From Gottfriedia acidiceleris (GTDB lineage Bacteria > Bacillota > Bacilli > Bacillales > Bacillaceae_G): a stretch of 64,000 nt of DNA. Both the position numbers and the translations under genes were made by a program. Where the stretch lies: NCBI RefSeq assembly GCF_002128425.1, contig NZ_NESS01000016.1, positions 18,101 to 82,100 on the forward strand, written 5' to 3'. Below, piece after piece: positions 9,519-17,688 of the stretch (positions are counted from its first letter, which is position 1; each line of letters begins with the position of its first letter). The notes beneath the pieces are model-generated. The model was not told the origin of the DNA. It saw only the letters and a list, made by a program, of their open reading frames with translations, and searched no databases.

Positions 9519-9866
9519 TATATTACTGGGGAACTTATTCGCACTTTTTTTATCCATAAGTAATTTAACACGATTACCCGTTCACGTTTAATTTCGATAA
9601 GCTTTAAGCTGTATCAAACAACTCATATAAGATTGATAGAGCATTCTCATAAATGATAAGTACATGTATGGTTAAGGATGTCTTACATGGTCTTTTACAA
9701 AGTTTGCAGATGGCATTCTTTGATTAGTCAATTACGCTTAATTACGAATTCGTAATTAAGCGTAATTTTTTGTATTCGATTTGACAATATATGTATTTTT
9801 CGTTTATTATATGTTTGTAACAATATTTACGGAATTATACGAATGTTTACGAAGGGGAGTGTTAAG
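9519..9866. other. Intergenic stretch after tnsD
   Basis: There is no T-tailed hairpin immediately after tnsD. The stretch contains the 9730-9767 palindrome and then an AT-rich promoter-like segment (TTGACA at 9781-9786) leading to the next gene. I see no ORF. Confidence 0.5.
9730..9771. terminator. 38-bp perfect palindrome followed by T run
   Basis: The 38 bases centred on GAATTC are exactly self-complementary, and a run of T follows. It can act as an intrinsic terminator on the plus strand for the tns operon. It has the same loopless design as the palindrome at 1697-1738, although the sequence differs. Confidence 0.6.
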
Positions 9867-10562
9867 ATGAATCTTTATGATTTACGACTTTTTCAATTGC
9901 GCGCAAAACCAGGAGGGAATGATCGTACAACTGAGTTTTTAACAGAAGGTTACGTATGTATAGGATGGAGAGAAGTACCCGACATGACAAAAATGGGAAA
10001 AGAGGATATCCGTTTTGCTCTTGAAAATGCTTATAATTATTCAGGCCGTTCTCTTTCTACAAATTTGGGGACAGTTAATACGTTTCGAAATGTCATGCGT
10101 AATGGTGATCTCGTTTTAATGGCCGAAGGAGAAGGTGTTCATATTGGCGTAGTAGGAGATTATTTTTACGAAGAAAGTAAAAAAACTGATGATACTTGTC
10201 ATCGTAGACTATGTGTATGGAAAAAAATGGTCAAAAAGGATGAATTAAATGAAGAAGTTCGTGCATTATTAAGGAACATGACAACAATTACGAAATTTAA
10301 ATATCCTATTGTTTCATCTGGCATTCCTGAACTATTAAATATGACAAATAATTCTCTGCATAAAGATATAAATAAAAACCAACAAATAGAGAAAAAAACA
10401 ACAGAAAAGATGGGGAGTTTATTTGATCAACTTGAAAAATTAGGAAAAACAGCTTTATCCATTTTAGAAGAGGAACTAGCTTCAACTGATCCAGATAGAC
10501 GATTAAAAGCGGCCGTTGATGTGCTAGCTATAATGAAAAAATCTACCGAAGTAAAGGAGTAA
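9867..10562 (+). CDS. PUA/EVE-like domain protein of restriction-system type
   Basis: The N-terminal ~110 residues resemble the reader domain found at the front of Mrr-type and other modification-dependent restriction proteins: LFQLRAKPGGNDRTTEFL, then GYVCIGWREVPD, and later MRNGDLVLMAEGEGVHIGVV. Such PUA/EVE-like folds bind modified bases or nucleotides. The usual Mrr nuclease domain is missing; the C-terminal half is Lys/Glu-rich helix. ATG 9867 is preferred over the upstream 9843 because AAGGGGAGTG sits just before it. The short reading frame after its stop is decayed, so this may be the surviving front part of a larger restriction protein or operon. Confidence 0.6.
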   Translation: MNLYDLRLFQLRAKPGGNDRTTEFLTEGYVCIGWREVPDMTKMGKEDIRFALENAYNYSGRSLSTNLGTVNTFRNVMRNGDLVLMAEGEGVHIGVVGDYFYEESKKTDDTCHRRLCVWKKMVKKDELNEEVRALLRNMTTITKFKYPIVSSGIPELLNMTNNSLHKDINKNQQIEKKTTEKMGSLFDQLEKLGKTALSILEEELASTDPDRRLKAAVDVLAIMKKSTEVKE

Positions 10563-10564
10563 GA

Positions 10565-10880
10565 ATACTACAGCAGCATTTTGAAAAAGACAAAAAATTA
10601 ATCAAAAGTAAATCGGGTAATTATACATTTGCTAGGAACTTTATTTTTCAAGACAATGCCGTCGACCTTGGAAATCGAAGAAATGATGATCGGAAAAATG
10701 ACCATAGATAGTGGGAGTTACTTGATAATGTATAAATAAACAAACCAAAAAGCATTGAAAACTTTGTAGTAAATCCAAAATGCTCAAAATGTGATCGTTG
10801 CAATTTTAAAGAATTATGCATAGAAGGAAGTACAGAAGTAGCCCGACACTTCAACCGCTATGGATCTACCTCAGTTTAAT
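10565..10880 (+). pseudogene. Decayed fragment with Fe-S/zinc-type cysteine cluster
   Basis: No intact ORF exists, but two stretches on the plus strand look protein-derived. The first (about 10566-10711) reads like a folded segment ending at a TAG. The second (about 10762-10880) reads NPKCSKCDRCNFKELC, a C-x2-C-x2-C-x6-C pattern, and ends at a TAA. That spacing recalls the C-terminal cysteine clusters of Cas4/AddB-like PD-(D/E)XK nucleases and of some zinc-ribbon proteins. A terminator follows at once. I read it as the remains of a nuclease-type gene that once followed the PUA/EVE-like gene; the family is not proven. Confidence 0.4.
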
Positions 10881-10885
10881 AAAAC

Positions 10886-10918
10886 AAACCGTTGATGTTG
10901 TAGCATCAACGGTTTTAA
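10886..10918. terminator. Intrinsic terminator
   Basis: The 11-12 bp stem AACCGTTGATG / CATCAACGGTT has a 6-base loop and a T-rich tail. It closes the transcript of the PUA/EVE-like gene and the decayed fragment. Confidence 0.8.
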
Positions 10919-11038
10919 TTATATAGCAACTAATTAATAATTTAAAGTTAATGAAAAATGTAAATATATAAAAGAAATCGTAAAATAAACAAATACAAGT
11001 TAGTTTTGTATAAGTTAATTAGTTTATTGAAATTAAAA

Positions 11039-12235
11039 CTAACTTTTAAAATTATGAGTTGATTTTCTTGCTTCTAAAAATTCGAATTGCTCCTTTAATT
11101 TAGGTTTTACTTCTTCTCTTAGGTATTGTTTTATTTCAATGAAATTAATATTTTCCGTAATATTTTCATCAGGAAGATAAATGATAGGGTGGATCACTTC
11201 GATATTACCATCAAATTCCATCTCTCTGCGTAATTCTATTTTTTGAGAATCGATTGAAGGCATATCTTCAATTCTTGTTGTAATCTCCTCTAATGCTTCT
11301 TGGACTGATGATAACGAATTTTTCTTATTTAATAACTCATCAATAACGTCCTTTATTAAAGTATTAACATATTCTAAATTAACTTCATTATTATTTTCAT
11401 TATCATAAATCATATTTTCTAAATCGGTAATTTGATCATTGATAGAATCTACTTGATCAGAAATATTATTATTATGTTTTGTGAGCTGATCAGTATCTAT
11501 TAGGTCATATAGCTCCCAGGTTTCTTCAATATTTTCATCGATATTTATGAATAAATTAATTTTCGCAATAAATTTTTTAAAATCTTCATCTGTAATAAGG
11601 TCGTACTCTTCCATAATTTCTTGTACTTTATTTTCTATACTTTTTGCAATACTTTTCGTTTTAAAGTAAACGGTATCGTTAATTCTCTTTTCAACCAAGT
11701 ATTCGTAATTTTCATCATAAACGGAATGTTGAGTTTTATAAAACTTATCAATTTTATTTTGTATTAACAACTCTGGGTAACCAATAAGTGCTGACTTAGT
11801 ACTTAAGTTTAGAATATGCTTTTTTACCTTTTCTACTAACTGAGGTGTGGTTTCAGTATAAGTACCAATTTCATAATTTCTTGATGAGTAATTAGTAAAG
11901 TTTGCCGATCCAAAATAAAAGTATTTATCTGTTAAAATCATTTTGGCATGGTTAAAAATGCATAAATACAAGTTTAATTTAATTTTCTTAAACTTTTCTG
12001 GTAGTAGTTCTACTAGGTCTTCAATTTTGTTAATTGTTAAATTATTAATTATTAAATGAACCACAGTGTCTTTCAGTTGCTTTAGTTTTTTGATCATATG
12101 ATTGTCGATGTTGTATGTAAATATTATTATTTCCTTAGACTCTTTGAATGGTTTATCTAAAATATCTTGATAGTTTAATTCATCAATTGTGAAATTGACT
12201 TCATCTCCAAATGTCGCTGTTAAAAATTCTTTCAT
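11039..12235 (-). CDS. Phospholipase D-like (HKD) domain protein
   Basis: The 398-aa product has one HKD motif, HAKMILTD (H-x-K-x4-D), followed by FGSANFTNYS, the usual strand after the catalytic His-Lys in PLD-family nucleases and phosphatidyltransferases. One motif per chain implies a dimeric active site. The C-terminal half is long, acidic and probably coiled coil. ATG 12235 is chosen over 12247 because a GGGGG-type site sits at the right distance. PLD-type nucleases are common in restriction and anti-phage genes, which suits the neighbourhood. It is transcribed divergently from the CARF-HEPN/mCpol operon. Substrate unknown. Confidence 0.65.
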   Translation of the reverse strand: MKEFLTATFGDEVNFTIDELNYQDILDKPFKESKEIIIFTYNIDNHMIKKLKQLKDTVVHLIINNLTINKIEDLVELLPEKFKKIKLNLYLCIFNHAKMILTDKYFYFGSANFTNYSSRNYEIGTYTETTPQLVEKVKKHILNLSTKSALIGYPELLIQNKIDKFYKTQHSVYDENYEYLVEKRINDTVYFKTKSIAKSIENKVQEIMEEYDLITDEDFKKFIAKINLFINIDENIEETWELYDLIDTDQLTKHNNNISDQVDSINDQITDLENMIYDNENNNEVNLEYVNTLIKDVIDELLNKKNSLSSVQEALEEITTRIEDMPSIDSQKIELRREMEFDGNIEVIHPIIYLPDENITENINFIEIKQYLREEVKPKLKEQFEFLEARKSTHNFKS

Positions 12236-12663
12236 ATAGACCCCCATAATATGCTTAATATTTTATATATACTTATATATTTTAAAGAAAATAATTAATT
12301 TTTAAAATAATCTTTTTAGGTTCGTTGAAACGAATTCGGCTTGTTTCAAATTCACTTTTTGACTTATAGCGGCTTTAATTTGCTACAAATTACGTAATGA
12401 TCAAATCGTTTTATTTCTATACATACATTTGGTTCTGAGGTTGAAGTCGATCTTAACAGATTTACAGATTTGAAGAATTTCATGGTCTTGCTGCAAACAC
12501 TTTAAGGTAGAAGCGAATGGCATAGTGAGAAAAACACAAACAATATTTACCACTAAATGAATAATTTTGGTAAAATTAATGTTGCGTTATTTTATGGAAA
12601 ATGAATTAGAAAATCGTTTAATTGTTTTTTAAAGAAGTGAAGTTGATAGGAGAGAAGAGTAAA
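12236..12663. other. Divergent intergenic region before the CARF-mCpol operon
   Basis: This is 428 bases between two divergent defence-type genes. It is AT-rich with several small inverted segments, but I find no ORF, tRNA or repeat array. The promoters of both flanking genes must lie here. Confidence 0.4.
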
Positions 12664-13632
12664 ATGGCCATCCTTTATACAATTGGCAACACTAATTTAT
12701 TTACAGTAGAGATAGTAGCAAAGAATTTTGAAATGTTACTAAAAAACAATGCATCTGTAATTAGTAAAATTGTAATTTTTAATTCACCTGAAAGTCATGA
12801 ACTATTAACAAAGCAACTAGCCATATACAGAAGATATATAGGGAATGTCAGGGTAGAGGAAGTAATGTTAGATAAAGTTGGGATAAGTGATCCAAAACAG
12901 TTTTCGAGTGTATTTAAAGAATCAGGTGAAAAGTTCGTAGATCTGACAAACGGGCAAAAGACAACTGCAGCATTGTTGTATTTATCAGCTTGTTTAGTGG
13001 GAATAAATAATATTTACTATCTATCCCTATCTACTCAGGAATATATTAAGTTACCCAAAATTAATAATATATCTGATTTGGCTCGTGTAAGTTATTTTGA
13101 GTTAATTTATTACATAGAAGAACTAGATAGTATATTTGAAAACACTGAATCAGTTTTTACTAAAAAAACATATGAAGATATAGAAACAAGTATAAAAACT
13201 TTCTTCAACGAGGGGTCTGCAAGAAGCTCAATTAGTGATGCAACTGCATTTGTTGAGGGAGTTATTTTAAAACTTGTTTCCTTTTTGCAAGAATACGAAC
13301 CAGCTAAAAATTTTTCAAAAGAAAATAATGTTCAATTTAATACTCAAAAAGATCCGTTAGGAGCTGTTTCTTATTTTTTTAATTTATTTAGTAAAAAAAA
13401 TGAAGAAGATCAAAGTCTAGTTTCTTTAATAACATTGCCGGGTTTACTAAGTGCATTAAGAAGCTTTAGAAATATTGCTGCTCATTCAAGTAATACTAGG
13501 TATGATTTGAAAATTGATGAGGTTAGGATAGTGCTAAACATGACGATTGAGTCATTAAGAAGAATTAGAAGTAGTCGTGAATTCTGGAATTATATAAATC
13601 TTCAGGAGACTTGTAATGTTTATTTCAATTGA
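12664..13632 (+). CDS. CARF-HEPN effector protein
   Basis: The N-terminal ~150 residues look like a CARF cyclic-nucleotide sensor: a Rossmann-type start (MAILYTIGNTNLF), alternating strands and helices, and the signature VDLTNGQKTTAALLYLS at residues 92-108, like the ligand-contact loop of Csm6/Csx1 proteins. The C-terminal part is helical and carries R269-NIAA-H274, a perfect R-x4-H HEPN ribonuclease motif. The expected job is RNA cleavage controlled by a cyclic nucleotide. The start at ATG 12664 follows AGGAGAG; the reading frame extends upstream to 12622 without a site. The gene overlaps the mCpol gene by 17 bases, so the sensor-effector and the nucleotide-making enzyme are co-translated. 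No cas genes or CRISPR array are present. Confidence 0.75.
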   Translation: MAILYTIGNTNLFTVEIVAKNFEMLLKNNASVISKIVIFNSPESHELLTKQLAIYRRYIGNVRVEEVMLDKVGISDPKQFSSVFKESGEKFVDLTNGQKTTAALLYLSACLVGINNIYYLSLSTQEYIKLPKINNISDLARVSYFELIYYIEELDSIFENTESVFTKKTYEDIETSIKTFFNEGSARSSISDATAFVEGVILKLVSFLQEYEPAKNFSKENNVQFNTQKDPLGAVSYFFNLFSKKNEEDQSLVSLITLPGLLSALRSFRNIAAHSSNTRYDLKIDEVRIVLNMTIESLRRIRSSREFWNYINLQETCNVYFN

Positions 13633-14005
13633 CGGTAATAATGTAGGGAAATTTCTAGAAGGATATATTATTAACGAAGATCTAGTAAGCTTAGAAAGTT
13701 TAAGTGAAAATATTAAAGCAGTGGTATTAGCTATAACAAACTTCATTAAAAATCAAAATGGCGAGGTTTATTTATCTGGTGGCGATAACGTTTTAGGGTG
13801 GTTACCAGAAGAAAACGAAGAGAAACTAATATCTTTTCTTAAAGAAATTAACAAGAATAGTGAAATTAAATTCTCTGCAGGTTCCTCAAAAGGACTAAAA
13901 GAGACATATTTAGCATTAAAATATTCTAAGTCTTTAGGGAACCCTAATTTAACAATTGTCGAAATTGAAAATAATAAAATTCAATTTAAAATAATTGAAA
14001 TTTAA
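13616..14005 (+). CDS. Minimal CRISPR polymerase (mCpol), Cas10-palm-like nucleotide cyclase
   Basis: This 129-aa protein is a stand-alone Palm domain related to Cas10 and GGDEF cyclases. It opens with FISIDGNNVGKFLE, placing the first metal-binding Asp at D6. YLSGGDNVLGW follows with GGDN at residues 55-58, matching the GGDD/GGDE loop. It ends with FSAGSSKGLKETYLALKYSK, the helix that follows the palm in GGDEF-like enzymes. Family knowledge: mCpol proteins make cyclic (oligo)nucleotides and are paired with CARF or membrane effectors in CRISPR-free immune operons; in the Panoptes type the signal keeps the effector silent. ATG 13616 has CAGGAG upstream and overlaps the CARF-HEPN stop. The fourth motif residue is N instead of D or E. 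Confidence 0.8.
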   Translation: MFISIDGNNVGKFLEGYIINEDLVSLESLSENIKAVVLAITNFIKNQNGEVYLSGGDNVLGWLPEENEEKLISFLKEINKNSEIKFSAGSSKGLKETYLALKYSKSLGNPNLTIVEIENNKIQFKIIEI

Positions 14006-14597
14006 ACAGCTCTAAAGAGTAAATAAGGATCATTTAAATGAAATTCATTCAACCAATTCTTCGATTTATTTAATAATATCGTTCATGTAGGAATTTCCAA
14101 TAATGATAGGGATAATACTCTTTGTCCGAGTTCGGACTTTTAGTAATCTGAACGGAAGGATCGTTTGAGTCGTAGGGAGTGAGTCCTGTTACTTCCCTTT
14201 TTTTAAGCATGGTGTTTGTTACAACCAATGATTTATGAATCTCAGTCTAGGTTATTACAAAAATTTGAATTTGCTAGGTCAATCTTATTCACGAATTTCT
14301 TTTTTCTTATTTTGCCTTGAGAAAATAAAGGAACGAGTAGTGATAAGAAAATCATCTAAATAAATAGAATTATTGAAAAAGCATTACTCCGATTTAAGAA
14401 GTAATGCTTTTTTGATTTAAATGGAATATTTACTTGGTGATCGCAAATTGCGAAGATCCATTTTTTTGTCATTATAAAATTAGAGAATTCGCTTGTAGAA
14501 CAATATTAAGGCGCTGATTAATCAGCACCAGCATCTTTTACATTTTGGCATATAGTTGAAGAAGAAGTTTTTTTATTTTATACTTTCATGCTCTATT
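14006..14597. other. Intergenic region between mCpol and the convergent orphan gene
   Basis: The 592 bases hold no ORF I can support. Visible items are a small hairpin GTCCGA-GT-TCGGAC at 14124-14137, a weak G-rich/C-rich hairpin with seven T at about 14174-14204 that could end the mCpol operon, and a strong terminator at 14376-14413. A short untranslated RNA is possible but unsupported. Confidence 0.4.
14376..14413. terminator. Bidirectional intrinsic terminator
   Basis: A 12-bp stem AAAAAGCATTAC / GTAATGCTTTTT has a 13-base loop and T/A runs on both sides. It lies between the mCpol operon and the opposing 775-aa gene and could serve both. Confidence 0.8.
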
Positions 14598-16925
14598 TTA
14601 CCAGTTAGTTACCCACATACGTGACTGATTAGGATTTTTAAAATCAACATTAAAGTCCGATTCATCTAAAGAATAGACATTATTAATCATCCAATCTGTA
14701 TCAAGGGCATTCTTATTATACTGAAAGGAAGAGCTTCCAAAAGTTCTTTTGTTTTTACTATTATAAAACAATTCTAGAAAATTTGTTTGCATCGCTAGGA
14801 TTTGCTTATCATTTTTTGAACTAGTAAATTTATTTAAAGAAAGATATAGTTCCTTCACAACATTTTCCCAAACAAATAGTTCTGAACTGGTGGCAAGTAT
14901 TACGATAGAATTTCTTAATTTTTTCAATATAGACTTATCCCAAAGTTTAATTAATTTATATAATAACTTAGTATTTAGGTTGTATTTTATTTTATCTTCA
15001 TTCCAATTTCTATCGATATATGATAACAAGAGGTGCAAACCTTTTGCCATTTCTATAGGAAATAAATTTATAAAGTTTTTATTTTGTAAAAGAAGTTGAA
15101 TATAGGTATTTATTACTTTAAGATCTCGTTCAGCATTTAAGATAGTAAATTCAGTTAAAATCCTTATTCGATCAGATGCATCTCTAGAGGCTTTTACTGC
15201 ATATACAGGTGTATAGGTGTATAAAAAATTGTTAAAAAATTTAGTTGCTGCATAAAAACTATAAATTGTTTGGTGTATACTATCATACTGATGAAGTATT
15301 TCAATTGGTTTTGCGAGTTCAGCTAGTAACAACTGATTCCTTGTACTCACTACACCTTCTATGATTTCTTCTCTAAATTCAGGTAAATCTAAAATATTGT
15401 TAAGAACTTCTCTAACATTTAATGTATCTAAAAAAGTAATATACATTCTTGGTGCTCGAAATGAATAATGATCCATGAAACCTAAAAACAGATTTATATT
15501 TTCTAAACTATCTTTTTCTTTAAATATCTCCTGAAAGGGAATTACTTTATTTTCCTCAATATTTATAAATTCTAAACTATTTCCAATTGGACGATCAGTA
15601 TAAATTTTTATAGCCAAATTTCGATGCTTATTATTAATTATTCGAACAGGAAATGCTCTATCTTCATTAATAAATGAAATATTTTCTGCTATACCCGTAA
15701 TAAGTTCTTTGAACTTTTCTTCTCCGATCTTAAGATCCTCTGGTGTATACATGACTCTCTTGAAAGTTACTTTTTCAAAAATATCATTTGGTTGGTTAAA
15801 TGTTGGATAAGCTGTAATAACTTCGTTGTTTTCGTTCTTGACAGTAACGGATATCCAAATTCTTTTTTGTTTTTGATCGTGTTCCCATGCTCCCTCACCA
15901 ATGAATGTAGTACACCATTTACGCTGTGATAAAATTATATGTGGGTTTCTAACTACTTGGTGTATAATATTCTGAATCTCATTTGGGCCAAGTTCTTTAG
16001 GGAATAATGTTTTAAAGGGTGAATTTGAAATCATTTTCCATTGATTTGCATTTACTAATTCCCTTGGTATTCTGTGAATCTCAACACCGTTATTTAGCAC
16101 CATTTTATCAATAAAATGTTTTTCTTGAATAGCCTTATTTAAATAGTATGTATAAGTAAGTGGATTCTTTTCTTTATCCATTTCCAAATATTTTTCTTTT
16201 GCATATGTTGAAAAGTAATCCACGTCCAGCTTATAAAAAGTTGGATCAGTTTCTTCACGCTCAGATATAAAACGTTCAAATTCGCTAATAGAATGGAGCC
16301 CACCTTTAATTACTTTTTGCTCATAAACAAAAAATGGGGCATTTGAGAGACCTAAATCCCCTTCAACGATATGCTTCATATTTCTTTCATTAAATAATAA
16401 ATTTAGTGGCTTAGGCGCTCTTAATCTAGCAAAGGTTTCTGGAGGGATTTTTTGTTCAATAATTAATTCATCAATATAATTAATCCAATAGATTTCTTCT
16501 AAAAATTCACTTGTAGTCATTAACGTGGTTCCTAATAAAAGGTTAAAATCTATGGAATGGCTAACTGGAAAACGTGTGTAGGTTTTTTTAAAGGTTTTCG
16601 TTGCCCTACGAAAAAATGATGTATTTCTATTTGGGTTACTTTCCCAATGTAAAAAAAGTGTTGTAAAAAAGTAAATATAATCATTAGGGGAATTAATTTC
16701 AATATATTGATTCGTTGAAAAACCTTTTTTTTCCAATTTTTCTTTTAAAGAAAATTGGGAATACGAGGCATCTTTCCCTATATATAAAAAATCTTTAAAT
16801 TTATGTTTTGTTTTACCAACATTTTCGTATGTGTATAAAGTAGATTTCCAATATAGCCAAAAGTGCTGATGATCTGGGTTAAAAACCACATTTTTAAAAT
16901 CTTCTTCCATTTTATTTAGTTCCAT
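14598..16925 (-). CDS. Orphan 775-aa protein in defence-type context
   Basis: I do not recognise this protein. It is large, soluble and rich in aromatic residues, with no signal peptide, no membrane segment, no Walker motif and no evident nuclease triad. The N-terminal third contains FWLYWKSTLYTYE and many Phe/Tyr. The middle third looks beta-rich (e.g. RIWISVTVKNENN). The C-terminal third is predicted helical and could be an interaction scaffold. ATG 16925 has an AGGTG about ten bases upstream. It stands alone, convergent with the mCpol operon. Its size and position between immunity genes and the candidate right edge of the accessory region suggest a cargo gene, but the role is unknown. Confidence 0.6.
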   Translation of the reverse strand: MELNKMEEDFKNVVFNPDHQHFWLYWKSTLYTYENVGKTKHKFKDFLYIGKDASYSQFSLKEKLEKKGFSTNQYIEINSPNDYIYFFTTLFLHWESNPNRNTSFFRRATKTFKKTYTRFPVSHSIDFNLLLGTTLMTTSEFLEEIYWINYIDELIIEQKIPPETFARLRAPKPLNLLFNERNMKHIVEGDLGLSNAPFFVYEQKVIKGGLHSISEFERFISEREETDPTFYKLDVDYFSTYAKEKYLEMDKEKNPLTYTYYLNKAIQEKHFIDKMVLNNGVEIHRIPRELVNANQWKMISNSPFKTLFPKELGPNEIQNIIHQVVRNPHIILSQRKWCTTFIGEGAWEHDQKQKRIWISVTVKNENNEVITAYPTFNQPNDIFEKVTFKRVMYTPEDLKIGEEKFKELITGIAENISFINEDRAFPVRIINNKHRNLAIKIYTDRPIGNSLEFINIEENKVIPFQEIFKEKDSLENINLFLGFMDHYSFRAPRMYITFLDTLNVREVLNNILDLPEFREEIIEGVVSTRNQLLLAELAKPIEILHQYDSIHQTIYSFYAATKFFNNFLYTYTPVYAVKASRDASDRIRILTEFTILNAERDLKVINTYIQLLLQNKNFINLFPIEMAKGLHLLLSYIDRNWNEDKIKYNLNTKLLYKLIKLWDKSILKKLRNSIVILATSSELFVWENVVKELYLSLNKFTSSKNDKQILAMQTNFLELFYNSKNKRTFGSSSFQYNKNALDTDWMINNVYSLDESDFNVDFKNPNQSRMWVTNW

Positions 16926-17180
16926 TATTTACACCTACATCTTCATTTTTTTAATAAATTTTATAGAAAGCCTTTATTGAAACTGTTATTGTATGTAACA
17001 AAAGTTTCAAAACTCTTGCTCATTTCCAATTAGTCATTACTTTTTCTTATATTCTATTTTTTATTTAGAATTCCTTGTTCAATTATATTGCCAGTTAGTT
17101 GAACAAGGAAATCCTATATATATCATGAGTGAGCTTACTAATAGTTCCGAAGAATCTGGTGAACAATTACGAGCATAAAC

Positions 17181-17224
17181 AAAAAATCCTGATTACTGTC
17201 CACGGACAGCAATCAGGATTTTTT
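17181..17224. terminator. Bidirectional intrinsic terminator
   Basis: The 14-bp outer stem AAAAAATCCTGATT / AATCAGGATTTTTT has an inner TGTC/GACA helix and A/T runs at both ends. Confidence 0.85.
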
Positions 17225-17368
17225 GATACATGTATGGATTCATACACTTTTTCGTTTTGTGGATGCTAAGATAGGGATTGATACACTTCATATCTTATTT
17301 TCAAGATCACCAGCAACCTTCCTCCTATTTTGGGGTTCCAAGAACAGAGCCAATCTTATAAATAATAA

Positions 17369-17442
17369 AGTATGAAACTTTTTTTGTTTATTATACATTT
17401 TTTTAGTATGAAACTTTCTTTTACATTTTTTTTAGTATGAAA
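17369..17442 (+). repeat. Three direct repeats AGTATGAAACT (candidate TnsB sites)
   Basis: AGTATGAAACT occurs at 17369-17379 and 17405-17415, and AGTATGAAA at 17434-17442. The repeats are separated by T-rich, ACATTTTTTT-containing spacers. The core with its flank (AATAAAGTATGAAACT) resembles the TnsB-binding repeats of Tn7 ends, which also contain AAAGT...AAACT. No matching copy was found upstream of tnsA, so the assignment is tentative; they could instead be operator repeats for the small ORF at 17535. Confidence 0.35.
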
Positions 17443-17534
17443 GGTAAGGAAGCGGATTTGGCCTTTATTTAGTCTACGACTTTCTTGTACTTGAACAAAA
17501 GATTTGAAATTAAAAACTGAGCAGGGAGTGTAAA

Positions 17535-17636
17535 ATGATGTTAAAATTTAACGATGAAAATATCATTCCTACAAAAGACGATTTTCATGTTAGTGAAGTT
17601 GATGAGCGTGTTGTAATAAGAAAACCAATTAAATAA
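17535..17636 (+). CDS. Small ORF 1 of a paralogous pair (33 aa)
   Basis: The short frame has a good ribosome site (CAGGGAGTG) seven bases before ATG, and its own terminator at 17657-17688. It encodes an acidic-then-basic peptide whose C-terminal half, DDFHVSEVDERVVIRKP, is identical to that of the ORF at 17824. Differences between the copies in that segment are synonymous, which points to selection on the protein. There is no signal peptide or membrane segment. Function unknown. Confidence 0.6.
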   Translation: MMLKFNDENIIPTKDDFHVSEVDERVVIRKPIK

Positions 17637-17656
17637 CGATAAATTTAAAGTACAGG

Positions 17657-17688
17657 GGACTAGTGGCGATGATCACTAGTCCTTTTTT
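17657..17688 (+). terminator. Intrinsic terminator of small ORF 1
   Basis: The perfect 9-bp stem GGACTAGTG / CACTAGTCC has an 8-base loop and is followed by six T. Confidence 0.88.

Larger units (their letters stand above)
16926..17534. other. Intergenic region with hairpins and direct repeats
   Basis: The promoter of the 775-aa gene should be at the left. An inverted pair TTCCTTGTTCAA / TTGAACAAGGAA spans 17071-17110. A strong terminator lies at 17181-17224, and direct repeats occupy 17369-17442. No ORF is convincing. This is a plausible place for the distal end of the Tn7-like element or of the island. Confidence 0.4.

Noticed and set aside
12664..14005. Degenerate type III CRISPR-Cas locus
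   Set aside because: No Cas10 HD/zinc regions, no Csm/Cmr genes and no array nearby; the small palm protein is complete by itself.
17071..17110. Inverted pair TTCCTTGTTCAA as transposon terminal repeat
   Set aside because: Both arms are 16 bases apart and form a local hairpin; no partner copy occurs near tnsA.
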